Position numbers and translations under genes: made by a program
Part shown: in pieces, positions 1-12,078 of the stretch
How the letters are laid out: each line of letters opens with the position of its first letter
Position numbering within the stretch: the first letter of the stretch is position 1
The notes under the pieces: model-generated
What the model was told of the DNA's origin: nothing
The model's database searches: none
What the model saw: only the letters and a program-made list of their open reading frames with translations
NCBI GenBank assembly: GCA_034769895.1
Contig: CM068372.1
Location: 440,751,458-440,815,457 of the forward strand
DNA length: 64,000 nt
Direction of reading: 5' to 3'
Origin: Magicicada septendecula
Lineage: Eukaryota; Arthropoda; Insecta; Hemiptera; Cicadidae

Positions 1-1904
1 TTCCGCAGAATTCAAAAGCAATTACGGTTTTGCAATTTTTTAGCACAGTGAAAAAATGCTCTTGCGCTTAGGAATGTCCAGTATGTGAGTCACGGCGTCC
101 ACCAAGGACCAGGTATATCCGCTGCTTGTGTGTTAGTGAGGGGGAAAGTTGGTCTGGCCTGTCCCAACCGCCACCGTTCATTTTACAGACTTTAGAAACG
201 TTCCTATTCTGAACTTCGATGAGATTTTAAATTCTGCAACTTTTCATTTGTACGTCGAGTAAACTCTTTCTTCCTACATTTTTGTTACGTTAGGTTAGGT
301 TAGATTAGAATAGGTTAGGGAATGAATGAATACAATTATAATTGTAAAGTCTGTATTATTATAATAGTAACAGGAAAATGCAATTGACAGCAACTGGCCG
401 GGTTCAAATTTCCACCTCGGTCCCTACTGGCCGGGTTTTATACGATTTGGTCGCAACTGACCGCGGTCCAGCCCAGCAGGGCTCTAAGGTTTCTGCTATA
501 TAATCGCTTCTCTGGTCCACCTAGAACGTTTATCATGAGCAACATCCCCGCGGCAGTTTCCTGGACCCTACTTTTTAATTTTATTTTTTGCCTCCCTCTT
601 AAACTCTAATAAAGAACATTACTGATCTAGGACTTCAGTATGAACAGTCGTCCCTGGCTCTGGGGCGTATTATACACGTGTGTAAGCCTATACAGCGGTG
701 ATCTTATCATTCTTCCCACGTCGTCCATAGTCGTGTGACACAAGCGACATCCCTGTGTCTTAAATCGCTTTTGACCGTTGCTCTTCCGATTTCTTACATG
801 CATTTGATTCTGCGTCTTTCTTTATGAACTTTGTGTTCGTGTGTAGTGATATCGTGTCTTGAAGCTTGTCTGGCGATATGGTATAAAGACGGTGGGGTTT
901 TAAGACTCACAGTAAAAGGACACAAAGCTTCCACAACAGTGGTCATATATTACCGATCTGCACCGAGATTTTGCAACCACCGGGTTATCTTGCTAGACAA
1001 AACGGAAAGATTCGCTGCCAAGCATGCCTGTGCGATTGTATCAGCGCTTTAATGTCGAGGCGGTCTGTGTTTGATAAGAGGAAACTAATTAGAACGTTGA
1101 AGAGAACAAAGCCCTTAGTGTCAGAACGGGGACGAAACTCGGGCCGTGTGTGTATTGTGGCCCCAGCATGGTGCGAGATGCTGGCTTTAAAACACCATTG
1201 TGTGAACTGTTGACTTAAGAATCTTATTAATATTTCAACTTCTTCTTCACCAGTTGCAAGAAGTAGGCCTCACTAATCATCTTTTGTTACCCACCGTCTT
1301 CGTATGTACCTAGTCGCCTTTGGTCTTTGTAGTGTTGTCTCTGGCAGTATATTCTAGACCGTTCTCTCTCCCATGACAAGTCACCAACTTCTGTTATTAT
1401 TTAAATAAAAATTTATCCTTATCTTAGATCGATTTTGTTTTTACTATCTACAATGGCCGTATCCGAAGATGCATTTGAAGAATTTCAAGCCAGACGAGTG
1501 TTATCTTCTTCTCGTCTTGTATTTATATTGGCTTAAATTATTATGTGAACAGCCAACGCATTGCAGAACTTTGTACCGGTTTCTTTCTGCGATTTTGTCC
1601 CGAAGCATTTTGACAAATGTTCCGCAAATGTTATAAATACGTTCTCTAGAACTGGGCGCAGAATGCCAGCGCGTGGAACAGAGTGATTTAATTCTTTTTA
1701 TTTAGTTTGTCATAGATTCAGTTACATAAACGACGTCTTTAGGCCATCTATATACATAAAATTAGGAAAGAGACAATACGAAAGTTGTGTAAATTAACGT
1801 CTTCTTCTTTACAAGTATAAGACTCAAAGCCTATACGTCGTCCGACGCTACAACTGATCTCTCAGTCTTTTCAACGGCCGTCGCAGACTTGTTAAAATCC
1901 TTGA
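1..1904. other. Unassigned non-coding stretch
   Basis: No reading frame here resembles a known protein and frames are short on both strands. A TTAGG-like run lies at 290-320. A short repeated phrase, ctggccgggtt, occurs twice (near 394 and 428). Nothing else was recognised. Confidence 0.6.
290..320 (+). repeat. Short interstitial TTAGG-like repeat
   Basis: Two exact TTAGG units followed by degenerate ones (TTAGATTAG, TAGGTTAGGG). TTAGG is the ancestral insect telomere repeat. The tract is short, so it is an interstitial trace or chance, not a telomere. Confidence 0.4.
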
Positions 1905-2189
1905 TTGCAGTCCGGGTTTTCCTTTTTAGACGATTCAAAGTGCTTTAGTCTCCCTGAATGGGCTGCTAACCCGATTGCAGGAAAGTCCGGTGGTAAGGCT
2001 GCCACCTTCGAGCCTCCAGACCTGCCTGGGTTTTATTCGGAGACCCACCTCCTAGGCTCTTCTGCTCTCTCCCCGTTTCCAATTTTCCTACCCTTCGAGA
2101 CCGTTGCCTATATGCCACCTGTTACCATAGGCCGGGGCCCTATTACTGGGTGTTACCGTCCGGAGCCAAATGGACCCCCAGGTTTTTAA
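1905..2189 (+). other. GC-rich open frame, unidentified
   Basis: A 94-codon frame rich in Pro, Gly and Phe lies in a GC-rich island (about 1950-2250) that differs in composition from its AT-rich neighbours. Its sequence (for example GKSGGKAATFEPPDLPGF) resembles no domain I can name, and the minus strand is also partly open. There is no signal peptide, membrane segment or catalytic motif. It could be a piece of a transposon or of a host exon; I treat it as an unassigned GC-rich block rather than a gene. Confidence 0.2.
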
Positions 2190-2199
2190 TGAGGCTGAT

Positions 2200-5100
2200 A
2201 CTCCTCCTGTTCTTTTTCCTCATCACTTGCAAGATGACGCCCCGGGGTTGCGACCGGCAGAGTTAAAGTAACGTTTGTTCTAGAAGTAGTAGGCCTATAT
2301 GGGGAGAGAGAAATGGTTAATGAATAAAATGGGTAAATCCAGATTGCAAGCGAATGAAATGAAATTTTGTTGCGGGGTACAGAAAACTATCGAAGAAAAG
2401 GAAAACAGCTATCCGAGAATTGAAATTATTTTCTTAAAAATACCCTCGTGCAGAGAATGAAACCGGTAAAACTGTCTAATAGGAAGGAGAAGTGGCGGGC
2501 GTCCGAGGTACCGCTGGATACTACAGGCGGACATCCGTGAAGCGTGGAGGATGCTTCGTAATAATCACGTTTGAAGAGATTCCGCATCCTTCAGTATTGT
2601 TAACCTTTATTGTAACGGTAATTCCTTTTTATTGCCTTTGTCCTGGTAAGTTGTTTATTTTTAACTGCTGGCATTATAAAGTGATATCGTTTTATAGAGG
2701 AATCTGTAATTGATATTAACGCATGAAATAACGGTCGTTAGTCTGTAACGACAGGGTTTAATACGAAATTGAATTTGAAAACAAGTTTGTGTTCTGTCGA
2801 TAATGTGTCATTTTGGTTCTACACCCGTTGGTCTCGGCGCGGTGTGTGATCTTAAAAATATTTGACCAAGGGTATAGCCTATTGTAAATTAATTAGTGGC
2901 CGAGACTTGTTGAAAGGTTTCAATTATTCCAGTTTATAAACTCGGAGGAATAAATTAAACGGGTTTGAAGTTTAGCCAAACAAGTGGATTCATTGCTGTC
3001 ATCGGGTTTTACAATATACATTAGAATGCCCATCGGCTTTAAACGCGTTTTACTGCCAAATAAGCTGTCCCAAGGTCGATTCCATTTTATTCGTGCGAGC
3101 GCGCGTGTGCAGTCGCTGTCAAACTACAGACCAGGTGTAATTTTGTTTCGATTACGTTTCGAAAAGAAAAAAAAAGGAAGAAACAAGAAAGAGGTTGACA
3201 CTAGGGAGAGAAAGAGGATTTCAGAGTTGACCGGTCTTGGGCCCAACGTCACTCGCGGATAATCACGATCGCGGCGCGACGACTGAATTGTGGCCGCGTT
3301 TTTTTTTTGTTCTGCGATCTGATCGTTTATTTGTTAATTTCGCGAATTTCTGCGCACAGACCTGGATGTCGTTTGGAAGTAATCGATACTGAACATCGAT
3401 ACATGCATCGATAATGAGTGTACGTGTCGTGAGTTGTCGCTTTATTACTTTTGAATGTTAATTCGTTTTGAATCTCGTGACGCCGGCAGAACCGAAATAG
3501 ATTTTTTTTTTTAATTATTGAAAACGAAGAGAATTGATGTGCGAATATCTGTCAGCCGGCCGTCTAAAAAATAAGAGCAGACGACTGACATATACCTACG
3601 TATCTATGCGGCCGTGAGTAACAAAACCATGGCCTATTTAAAAATTAAAAAATTAACAAGATAGCATAATTAAAAACTTGATCACAAACATAATAATTTT
3701 CAGTATTAATCTCATCCTCCAGAAACTAATCCCTTCCTCCTCCAGGAGGAGCTTCTATTTTCGCTACTGATAGTGTATTTGTAGTGATAGTGTATTTACG
3801 AATACATAGGCAGGAAGGACTTGCTTGTAAAGTGTCTTAACACGATTCACTTCATCTCGCACAAAACTATTAATATGAACCATAACAACATCGCAACACG
3901 TCAAGTGGGCCTACACTGTGTCTATCAAACGTTAAGACTTGTTTATTAAAATATTTCACATAATTAGAAGTTTATTAGTTTCGTAAGCTACCATTATTAA
4001 AACGACATTACATATTTTTCTAACGCAGATTCACTTAAATTCTTTGTTTTTAGTTTTATTTCTATTTTGTATTCGTAGTTTCCCTACGAATAACTTACGA
4101 AGTACTATTCTCAATAGTAGCTACTGTGTCCCTAATAATTGTCTATGACCGTGTAATACTCTGACGTCCTATTTATTCTGTACAGTATTAATTTTATAGT
4201 GATGCGAATTAACTGCGGAGGGTACCTTTCGAGTAAAGCGAGGTATCATTGTATTCGGAATATTATTTCCTTCCAAACAGCTGAATTCCTTAACCGATCT
4301 GGGCTTCCTTTTGCTAATCGTACGAAAGTTTCTTCACTATATCCCGTTCAAAAACGTATAAAACTCGAAAGGAGATTCGGGCTTCAGATTCGTGCATTAC
4401 TGCTGATCACTCTACACAAAGTGATCGGTTTCTGCCCTGTCGATCGGAGAGGTTTCGTTAGTTATCTCATTTGTATCAATCGCTGGTCGCTTCGTACTGG
4501 AGGGGGTCTTTTCAGCGTTGTCACCGTTTATAATACTTGAAAATGATAGCTACATCGAAAGGCGCCGTGGAGTACGATGCGACTAGTATTTGCACAAATG
4601 TTAACAATATAGTGACTCTCATAATTGACCTAGTTGAAGACTGTGACCAGTACCCTAATATGTAATTCCTTACTATGAACAGATCAAGGTCGGAGTTTAG
4701 AAGTAAAGCGTGGAGGGCTGTATAGTTACCTGTAAAACGCAAGTGCAGGTACGGATTAATGGTGGGCATAAACGTGTGCGTAAACTTTGTGTGCGCGAGC
4801 GGATGTAAATTGCTGTTGTGGTCAGCGCGAGTCAGTCGTAAAGGATGTGTGGTGGACGCACGAACGAACGCTACAGGTAAAGTGAATTTACTGTTTACTG
4901 GCGTTTGAGTAAATAACAGTGGCGCGCTGGTAGCAATCAGCGTCGGTAAGGCTAGTCACGACATCCACAGTATGCAAACAACAGACAGACCTATCGTAAT
5001 AAACACGGTAATTAACGTAGCAGAATCTTAGGCCTCTGTTGTCCGTGTGCAACTGGCACAGAAATTGATCGAGCAAAGAGGTTAGAATAAAAAACAACGA

Positions 5101-6617
5101 TAAATAGACAGTCATGCGTTCGATTCCCAGTCCTGTGTTGGCACAATGTATAACACTAAACATGGTAATTGAAGTTACTTTTATGACTGACATAGCAAAT
5201 ATCCGATTGAGTGTAGAGGTTACAATACAAATTTTAAATGCAAATATAACTGTAGGTTGATGAAACCACCAGATTCCCCACCAGCCTGTATTGTAACGAA
5301 CCCTATTAATCACGGACATTAAGGTACACGGCGCACATGCTACGTTTACAACTGGTATAGAATATAACAGGCCTTAAAATAAATAAAAAATCTGTAAACT
5401 AATGCACATGGCTCCCCTATATAGTTCCCGTAGCGTATTGTAGTAGACGTGGTAATCAAAGTATAACGAATGTCTCTTGTCATTCTTCTAACGTGTATTT
5501 TTACAACTGATAAAGAATTTGATGGAGCAAATGTGTAAAAATAAAAATTGTGAACTAAATAAAAACTGTCAGTTTGGAGTCGCCTTTTAATCGGCATCGT
5601 AACTTGCTGGTAATAAACATGGCACTTGAAGAAAACAAATTAAGTTATAATTTTTATCTTCTTTTCATTCTAATTTCTTCTTACCCTCCCTACTTTCATA
5701 CTCTCTGTAACCTTTTCGTTTGCAACGATCATAACAGAAGCCGAACACGGTTATAGACTAGTATGAAAAATTGCCGAGAAAGCGATAGCCACGCGTTCGA
5801 TTCCATAGCAGGTTGGTGGTGACGGTAATAATTACGGCCCTTGAGAATCATTAACGCGCGCTCCGACTTCTTATCGGCTTTCGAGAAACGCAAATTACAG
5901 AAGAAGAAAAAGCGGTAATAAATGAGGAAAGAAGTGGAAAGAAATTTTTTAAACCTTTTAGTGCGGTGGACAGTAATGGCGTAAAAAATCAAAATTGATT
6001 TTAATTGTAGGGGCCGTGGTTATGGTGCTTTCGTTCGCCGGCCGGCCGACTAATTAAGATTTTAGAAGATTTTATATTTCTCTCGTCGCTCTCTCTGTGT
6101 TTGGTTCGTTTTAGACTAAACGGTTGTCAAACGTGAACGCTGAAGGTGCTTATTTAAAATAAACATTATGCAAATACGCTTCCATATTATGATAATGAGT
6201 GGCCGATAAGAATTTGTGGTGTGCGAGACAAGAAGCGCGGAGGAGGACAGCGTAATCTTGATCATCGTATAATACTTAGCCTCTGCCTCCTCCTGTACTA
6301 TGGGCTACTTCTGCGTCTCTCTTCTCTGCCCAATTGATTGTATCTCCGTCCGCGTAACGGACAACAACGGTGTGCGTACGCGCGCGCCCCTGCCCGCCGG
6401 CCTCCTATAAACAATGTCCGCGCGCTGGATATAAGCTTCCAGTGTCCGCCCTCGGCCGGCGTTAACACAACAGTCTTAGTAAATCGAGACGAACGGTCTT
6501 CCTGAAATAAATGAATACTTTTAAATACACCATTATATACTTTTCTTTTACGCGTATGCATTGTAGCCTACTTGGATTAATACGAATGAATGTATTATTA
6601 CTGATATATGTATTAGG
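2200..6617. other. Unassigned stretch with tRNA-B-box-like words
   Basis: No supported gene. Two places read like RNA polymerase III B boxes followed by a short tail: gcgttcgattcccag near 5107 and gcgttcgattcca near 5793. They may be heads or remnants of SINEs, but no convincing A box or second end was found. The phrase rtaataaacayggyaattraag recurs loosely near 4997, 5154 and 5610, hinting at an old repeat. A CpG-rich patch at 4780-4880 ends in a donor-like CAGGTAAAG. Confidence 0.45.
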
Positions 6618-6874
6618 TCCTAGACTTTAATCTCCTTCTTCTTCTTCTCTTCAAGGATTAGGTTATATAAACCTACTCTGGCACACGTCATCCTCGGACG
6701 ACCCACGTCTCTTCTACCAATGGCTTTACAGGTCAGTGCCGCTTTCGGCAATCGATCCTCCGTCATCCTTTGCAGATGATTCCGCCATTGTCTTCTGTAA
6801 ATTGAAGTAATTTCATTTATGGCAATTACTTCGAGTTCTGCTGTGATATCCTCATTCTTTATTATATCTTGCAA
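6618..6874 (-). mobile_element. LINE 3' end, 5'-truncated
   Basis: The minus strand reads QWRNHLQRMTEDRLPK and then KAIGRRDVGRPRM. This is the conserved arrangement found after the reverse transcriptase domain of many non-LTR retrotransposons: W..HL.RM, RLPK, then GRRD.GRPR. The frame ends in a lysine and glutamate run made by a (GAA)-rich tail at 6634-6660, a common form of LINE 3' terminus. Only the last 80 or so residues are present, as expected of a 5'-truncated insertion. The clade cannot be fixed from this piece. Confidence 0.65.
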
Positions 6875-6879
6875 TGTAT

Positions 6880-7380
6880 AATTTTAAGTATTTCGAAGAA
6901 ATTGCATTTCAGCACTCTTTTTGTCATGACTTAAAATTAAAAATTAAAAAATTTTGTTTATCGTAAAACTCAGCCGGTGTGTTTTAACTAAAAATAAAAA
7001 TAACATCTTCTGATGGTGCGTTATATCTGTTGAAATGGGTTGGAAGTGACGTACCGCTATTATAAATGAAGCGTTTAATCCATGAAATAAAAATCGTATA
7101 ATTATAGGCCTATATTAATGAACTTGTTAAATCGTATATAATGATATGAACATTGGTGTGGGAAGCGGTGTGCGTATGCGTCAGTGGTGCCATTTTATGA
7201 CAATGAAATTATTAGTCCTCGAAATCACCAAAATTACCTCGGTGTCAGAAAAACGTAATTGTCCCTTACTGTGATTACATAGAGACATAATTACTCCCAA
7301 GCACAAAGATCTTCAACACGAAATCAAAGTAAAGTTGATTAAAATGTTTTTTTTTCCAAAATTAACGAATTGGAATTTAA
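6880..7380. other. AT-rich unassigned stretch
   Basis: No coding or repeat signal recognised. It contains ataggcctat near 7110, the palindrome frequent in this window. Confidence 0.5.
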
Positions 7381-7455
7381 CGATTCCACTCGAAGAATTT
7401 TTCCCGTGAAGGGTTTGTGAGGATCGGTCAAGAAATAACACAAATTTTAAATTAT

Positions 7456-7499
7456 TTGTGTCGACGTTTCGACAGTGTTTATTGTCATCATCAGGACAA
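7456..7499 (-). ncRNA. Hammerhead ribozyme-like motif
   Basis: On the minus strand: stem I half TGTC, box CTGATGA, one extra T, stem II GACA/TGTC closing a loop, then GAA, a minimal stem III (A CG U), C at the cleavage position, and the stem I partner GACA. All conserved boxes of a type I hammerhead are present in order, and stems I and II pair. The extra base before stem II and the one-pair stem III are unusual; motifs with very short stem III are known from Penelope-like elements. Confidence 0.65.
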
Positions 7500-7527
7500 T
7501 TGGTTGCTGACGCCAAACACACAACAA

Positions 7528-7571
7528 TTGTCCTGATCATGATAATAAACATTGTCGAAACGTGGACACAA
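7528..7571 (+). ncRNA. Diverged hammerhead-like motif, paired arm
   Basis: Inverted counterpart of the motif at 7456-7499, in the right arm. Order and spacing of the boxes are kept, but the CUGANGA box and the stem partners have drifted, so it is probably not active. Confidence 0.5.
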
Positions 7572-7779
7572 ATAATTTAAAATTTGTGTTATTTTTTAAC
7601 CGATCCTCACAAACCCTTGACGGGAAAAATTCATTGCTTAACGGTCACTACGAATATAAGGATTCCACTCAAAGTTGTATCCGCATAGTTACGTGGAACC
7701 ATGTACGCGAGTTCTTCCCAACCCCGCTGACAACCTATACTGTTCTTGAGCATTGATTTATAAATTTGTGTACGAACAT

Positions 7780-7925
7780 TTGCGAGTAGCCAGTAAGGTG
7801 TCGCAACGTGTGTATTCTGGTGAAGTTGCCGAACGACGTATCATCCGGAGGACTCGAACGTTCACCATTTTGTCCCGCAGTTAACCGCGTTAGCGAATAG
7901 CTCAAGGTAGGTCGTCGTCTCGTTT
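7780..7925 (-). repeat. tRNA-like sequence, possible SINE head
   Basis: On the minus strand an A-box-like tgagctattcgctaacgcgg is followed about 35 bases later by a B-box-like gttcgagtcc. The spacing is that of a tRNA, but the outer stem does not pair, so this is not a functional tRNA. It may be a tRNA-derived SINE head or a tRNA pseudogene. No SINE body or tail was recognised. Confidence 0.35.
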
Positions 7926-7935
7926 GCAAAGACGT

Positions 7936-9440
7936 TCCCAGAACAGCCTCTGTTTCTGTTTTGCTTATCTTTACAAGTAAGCGGTTCGTATTGGGACGGC
8001 GACGTCCGGACGCTAAGTGGTTTGTTATGTTGCATCCGCCGCCCAGCTACTTCACACCTATGTTTCCGCCAACATTTTCATCTCGTTCGTTAATTACTTG
8101 TGTCACTTTTATGATTACAGCGTTGCTCTCAAAAAGCGTTTGCTGTTGTTGCCTTTAAGGTTGTCTTCGTTCGTAAGATGTGTTATGTAATCGTGAAGTA
8201 GAATGGGACGTTTCGGAAACTATAGCACAGACAACGAACAATAGGACTGAAGAAAAAATTGAGACATTAAGACAAGTGACTCATTTGGTTTTAACAAGTT
8301 TAAGTAATTGGCCCCGCGGTATCGTGTAATTAAAGTCAAGTAACAGTTGCAAAGAGAATAGCCGCGGCAGAATATGAAACTATTTGTCTAGGACATCAAG
8401 AAATCCCGACGCAAACAACAAATGAAAAATTCAGAAAAGCAGGCCAAGTTGTCGCCATAATAACTTAGCTCTAGACGCGGTCAGGCGCTGAAAATCCGAA
8501 GCGAGATTCGTAAGAAAATTGATCAACAATTAATCAGTTATGGACAAACTGATAACCGACACATTTACAGATATATTATTCACACCCCATGGAACACTAA
8601 CTCCGTCCGATTGTTTTAGTTGAAGGTTCAGAGTATACTGTTTCCGTTCTTAGTTCAATCCTGATGTAAACAAAGTCACGTGGCAGATCTGAAACGCTAT
8701 TGGTCAGGGGCGTTGACACTGTTTACACAGTAATGTATTACGTGCATGTGTATAGTCATGTGAGAGTTATCTTACCACTTAAATCGAGGCACGCCGTTTT
8801 AAGACTTCCTCCTTATCACTGTATTCTGAATCCTACTGAATTAATATGAAGCCAGTTGATAGGATATGTTGCCCTTTACAACACAGTGTATATAAGCTGC
8901 CTGATATAAAACAATTGATAGAGAAGGAGGTAAATAAAACAACGGCGGTAAATGAATTTATAGATTAATTTCCCCCATTATATAGCGTACGAGCGTATAT
9001 GGGTATTGGACTCTTATAGTCCAGTATGCCTCCTTGTGGGCCGTGACTTAGGTAATTTTATCAGGGTTGTCTTATCCAAGAGTTTGATGCCGCAACACAC
9101 AACTGCTAGGCAGCAGCAAAATCTAATCCCATAACAATAGGACGCAGTATACAGCCGACTAAATCCAACGAGATTTACGCCTGTAAAGTCAAGGCCGGTC
9201 CAGGATCATTTCCGTTACGCACTAACTTGGTATTGGTGGCTACTGTTGCCCTCCACCAGAAATATCGACCTTCCGGTCTAGATCCGGGCTATTCTGCATC
9301 AATAGGGTCACGTCTTGTAGGATGTGGCACTTCACCACGCGGTACGGTCTTGGCTGGAGAGAGGCTAACGGCCTGTATATTTGTTCGTGTAGAGAATAAG
9401 GTCATATGAGAGGAATTACAAGTTTATTTTGTTGAATGAA
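7936..9440. other. Unassigned stretch
   Basis: Only short, unrecognised open frames on either strand. No repeats or RNA genes recognised. Confidence 0.5.
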
Positions 9441-9620
9441 AAATTCAAGTTTATAAACAACGATGGAAAAACACTTAGAAAGAATGTCAGACTCAAGACT
9501 GCCCAAAGATTTTTGAAAATATAAAACTATAGGACACAGATGTGTGGGTAGACCCAGGAAGAGTTGCTTGGAGGACCTTTGCAGGCGGAACAGTCAGCAC
9601 CTTACCGTGATATTAAGATG
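9440..9620 (+). mobile_element. LINE 3' end, 5'-truncated
   Basis: The plus strand reads RWKKHLERMSDSRLPKDF and, after an in-frame stop, GHRCVGRPRKSCLEDL. This is the W..HL.RM / RLPK / GRPRK block after the reverse transcriptase domain of many LINEs. The same words recur on the minus strand near 24240-24300 (GHRCGGRPKKR) and 61860-62060, so these three pieces probably belong to one LINE family. No longer frame survives. Confidence 0.6.
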
Positions 9621-9832
9621 ATGTAGATGATCCCATGGTGCCGTAGAAGACGAAGAACCAGACTGTTCGGTGACATTAAGAGGACGAAAGGACAACTCGG
9701 GATAGTGTATGAGACGGTGTTACGAAAGAAAAGAAGCAAAATGTAACCAAACAAATTAATTAAGAAAGTTATGTTAGTGGTTATAATCACAAACGGAATA
9801 ATCACTGTTGCACACCACTATATAAAATTATT

Positions 9833-9874
9833 CCGATTAGCGCTTTCAAGCTTCACAGGTCATCGTCAAATTGG
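9833..9874 (-). ncRNA. Hammerhead-like motif
   Basis: On the minus strand: a box ending TGACGA, one extra base, a short stem II with loop GTGA, GAA, stem III AGCGCT (two pairs with a CG loop), A at the cleavage position, then ATCGG. The stem I 5' half has drifted here but is intact in the relatives at 9880 and 53332. Confidence 0.45.
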
Positions 9875-9879
9875 ATTTT

Positions 9880-9921
9880 CCGATCTGACAATGAGTTGTG
9901 ACGCTTGAATGCGCTAATCGG
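9880..9921 (+). ncRNA. Diverged hammerhead-like motif
   Basis: Right-arm counterpart. Stem I CCGAT/ATCGG pairs fully, but the core boxes have drifted, so activity is unlikely. Confidence 0.4.
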
Positions 9922-9987
9922 AATAATTTTTTATAGTAGTGTGCAACAGTGATTATTCTGTTTGCAAAAAAAAAAAAAAAAAAAAAA

Positions 9988-11945
9988 TCGGGGAGGAAGT
10001 TGAGAATACTTGAACTGTCTCAACTATTCTGAAAGCTGTTGAGAATAGCTGAAAGGGCACAGTGCGGTTGAACGTAGAAAGAAATGTGGGAAAGAAACAA
10101 CTCACACGCAACTCCACAGAAAGCCTTACACCGTGAGGATAGACAAAACATAAGCAGTAAACGTAAGTAGAATATTTTTCTACTCTGGCACTACAGAGCG
10201 AGACGGTCTCTGGGCTTCTGGGCTTCCACAAGCACAGAGCCCACGGAACTGATGCTCCACTTTCGTTTTGAGGCGATATTTTCTTCCTTGCCAAACAGCG
10301 TTCTCGGGTGACGTTTCTCACCTGCTGTGTTTCATCCGTGCACCGTACTACGGATCAGTTTTATTATTCTCTGTATTTTTGTGTGTACAGGTCTCCGTAC
10401 AGCTCGATGCAATAAATATCAGCTTAACGAATTCATCACTCATAACATACGTTTTCTTAAATAAAAAGGACATCCATCCACAATGAAAGTTTTCGTACTA
10501 TATAACGAAATAGACCTACATATTACTTGGTTACGTAAAAGAAAACGTGTTCACATAAAATCATGTATATACTACTTCTGTATATAGTCTCAATTCCTAT
10601 TTAGTAACTTGTCAAAGCATGGCACCAATTTTTCCAAACCCACTTAATACGAATATGAATTGTTTCCATAGCAGAAATTGTCCTCTTACATAACCTTTTC
10701 ATAATTCTTAGACGCCTTTCTTACGAAATAAACTTTGACCTGAGGAAAAAGGTGATCTAGGGACAAGGTCAGGAGAAAGAGCTGGATGTTCAAAAACCTA
10801 TTATCCGAAACTTTTCAATCCAAATTTCCTGTAACGTTTCGTGTCTGACGTGAAGTATGAAAATAAGCATTGCTGTGCACGAAGAAGATTCTTGTTGACA
10901 ACTGGTTTCCCATTCGCTGATAGACAGACTATCCGTAGAAAGCTTGAACAGTCACGAAAATCGACTGACAGCGCGTCCTCACAATCGAGCGCAATATTAA
11001 ATGACAATGCAATGTAGCTAAAACTGAGAAACTGGCATCCGTGCATAATATGTTAGACTCCAACAGTGGTACCACGTTCCTACAAAACGGCCTTCCTGGT
11101 GGTGCTAAAACCCTCTTACCATTTCATATTTCAGACAGAGAAATTTGCTTGATGACTCTCGTGTTATCTTAACCTTCCAATTATCGTAATAACCACTCTT
11201 AGAGAGTACCTTCGGTTTATCAAGTTATCTCGGCCATTCCAATTTACCTTCTATAGTTTTACGTTGTGCAGACAACGGGAAACCTATGTATACAGCTAGC
11301 ACAATATGTAATTATTAACCACACGAATCCCATCACCCTACACCGACAGACGTTTTCATATAAATGTCATCTCGGCCTTCGAGTTGTGGCAATACCCCCC
11401 CGGTTTGAATAGAAAACAAACACGCGCAACGTGCGAATACACGTATTTATGTTGTCTTGAATATGCATGCAAGAATTGCTAAACGTTTTTAAAATTTACA
11501 CTCAGCCTCACGACTTGACATTTAAGAAAACCTGATTGCGTGTATAAAAACGAACATATTTGTGCAACGTTATCTAACAGGCAGGCGCTGTATACCTACC
11601 GTTGCTTTACCGTTTCCGTATCGAGTTCGCTAACAACCGTAAAGAAATCGAAACAGACAGTGTCGGCCTAATTAAATACTCTCAGCAGGTGTTGAGTGTA
11701 AATCATACAGTTATGATATTAATTTATCGCTAAATTTTGAATTTTATTTTTGTGCTCAGTATCGGCCTTGCTTGCCTTGACAAAAAGAAAACGTTCGTTT
11801 TCCATATAATGCACTTCTGTGTCATAAGATTAGAAAGCGCGATTCTGAAACCTGTACTTACAGTTTCAATTCGCCCGAATTTGAACAAAACACATTTGCC
11901 GTAAGGTCGTGTTAATCAGCAAACTATACAGCAGATTTCCTTGCC
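9988..11945. other. Unassigned stretch
   Basis: Only short unrecognised frames. A long Phe-rich minus-strand frame at 9953-10321 starts in the A-run and has no recognisable domain. No repeat or RNA gene seen. Confidence 0.5.

Positions 11946-12078
<133 letters not shown>

Larger units (their letters stand above)
7382..7670. mobile_element. Fold-back element with hammerhead-like arms
   Basis: Two 108-bp arms, 7395-7502 and 7525-7632, are inverted copies with few differences and a 22-bp centre. Reading outward, each arm starts with caattgtcctgat, carries a hammerhead-like motif, then an AT-rich block and the shared phrase cgatcctcacaaaccctt. The 10-bp word gattccactc occurs in direct orientation at 7382-7391 and 7661-7670, a possible target-site duplication. 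A solo relative lies at 28460-28580. Paired inverted ends with hammerhead motifs fit pseudo-LTRs of Penelope-like elements or small retrozyme-like derivatives; no coding part is present. The family assignment is inferred. Confidence 0.65.
9791..9987. mobile_element. Fold-back element with hammerhead-like arms, second family
   Basis: Two inverted arms of about 85 bp meet almost head to head (left 9791-9876, right 9878-9965). Outer ends read aaacggaataatcactgttg on the left and its near-complement on the right. Each arm carries a hammerhead-like motif. A run of 22 A follows the right arm at 9966-9987, which may be a retrotransposition tail. One diverged relative is at 53230-53420. Confidence 0.6.

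Noticed and set aside
7780-7925. Functional tRNA gene
   Set aside because: A and B box words are present but the acceptor stem does not form.
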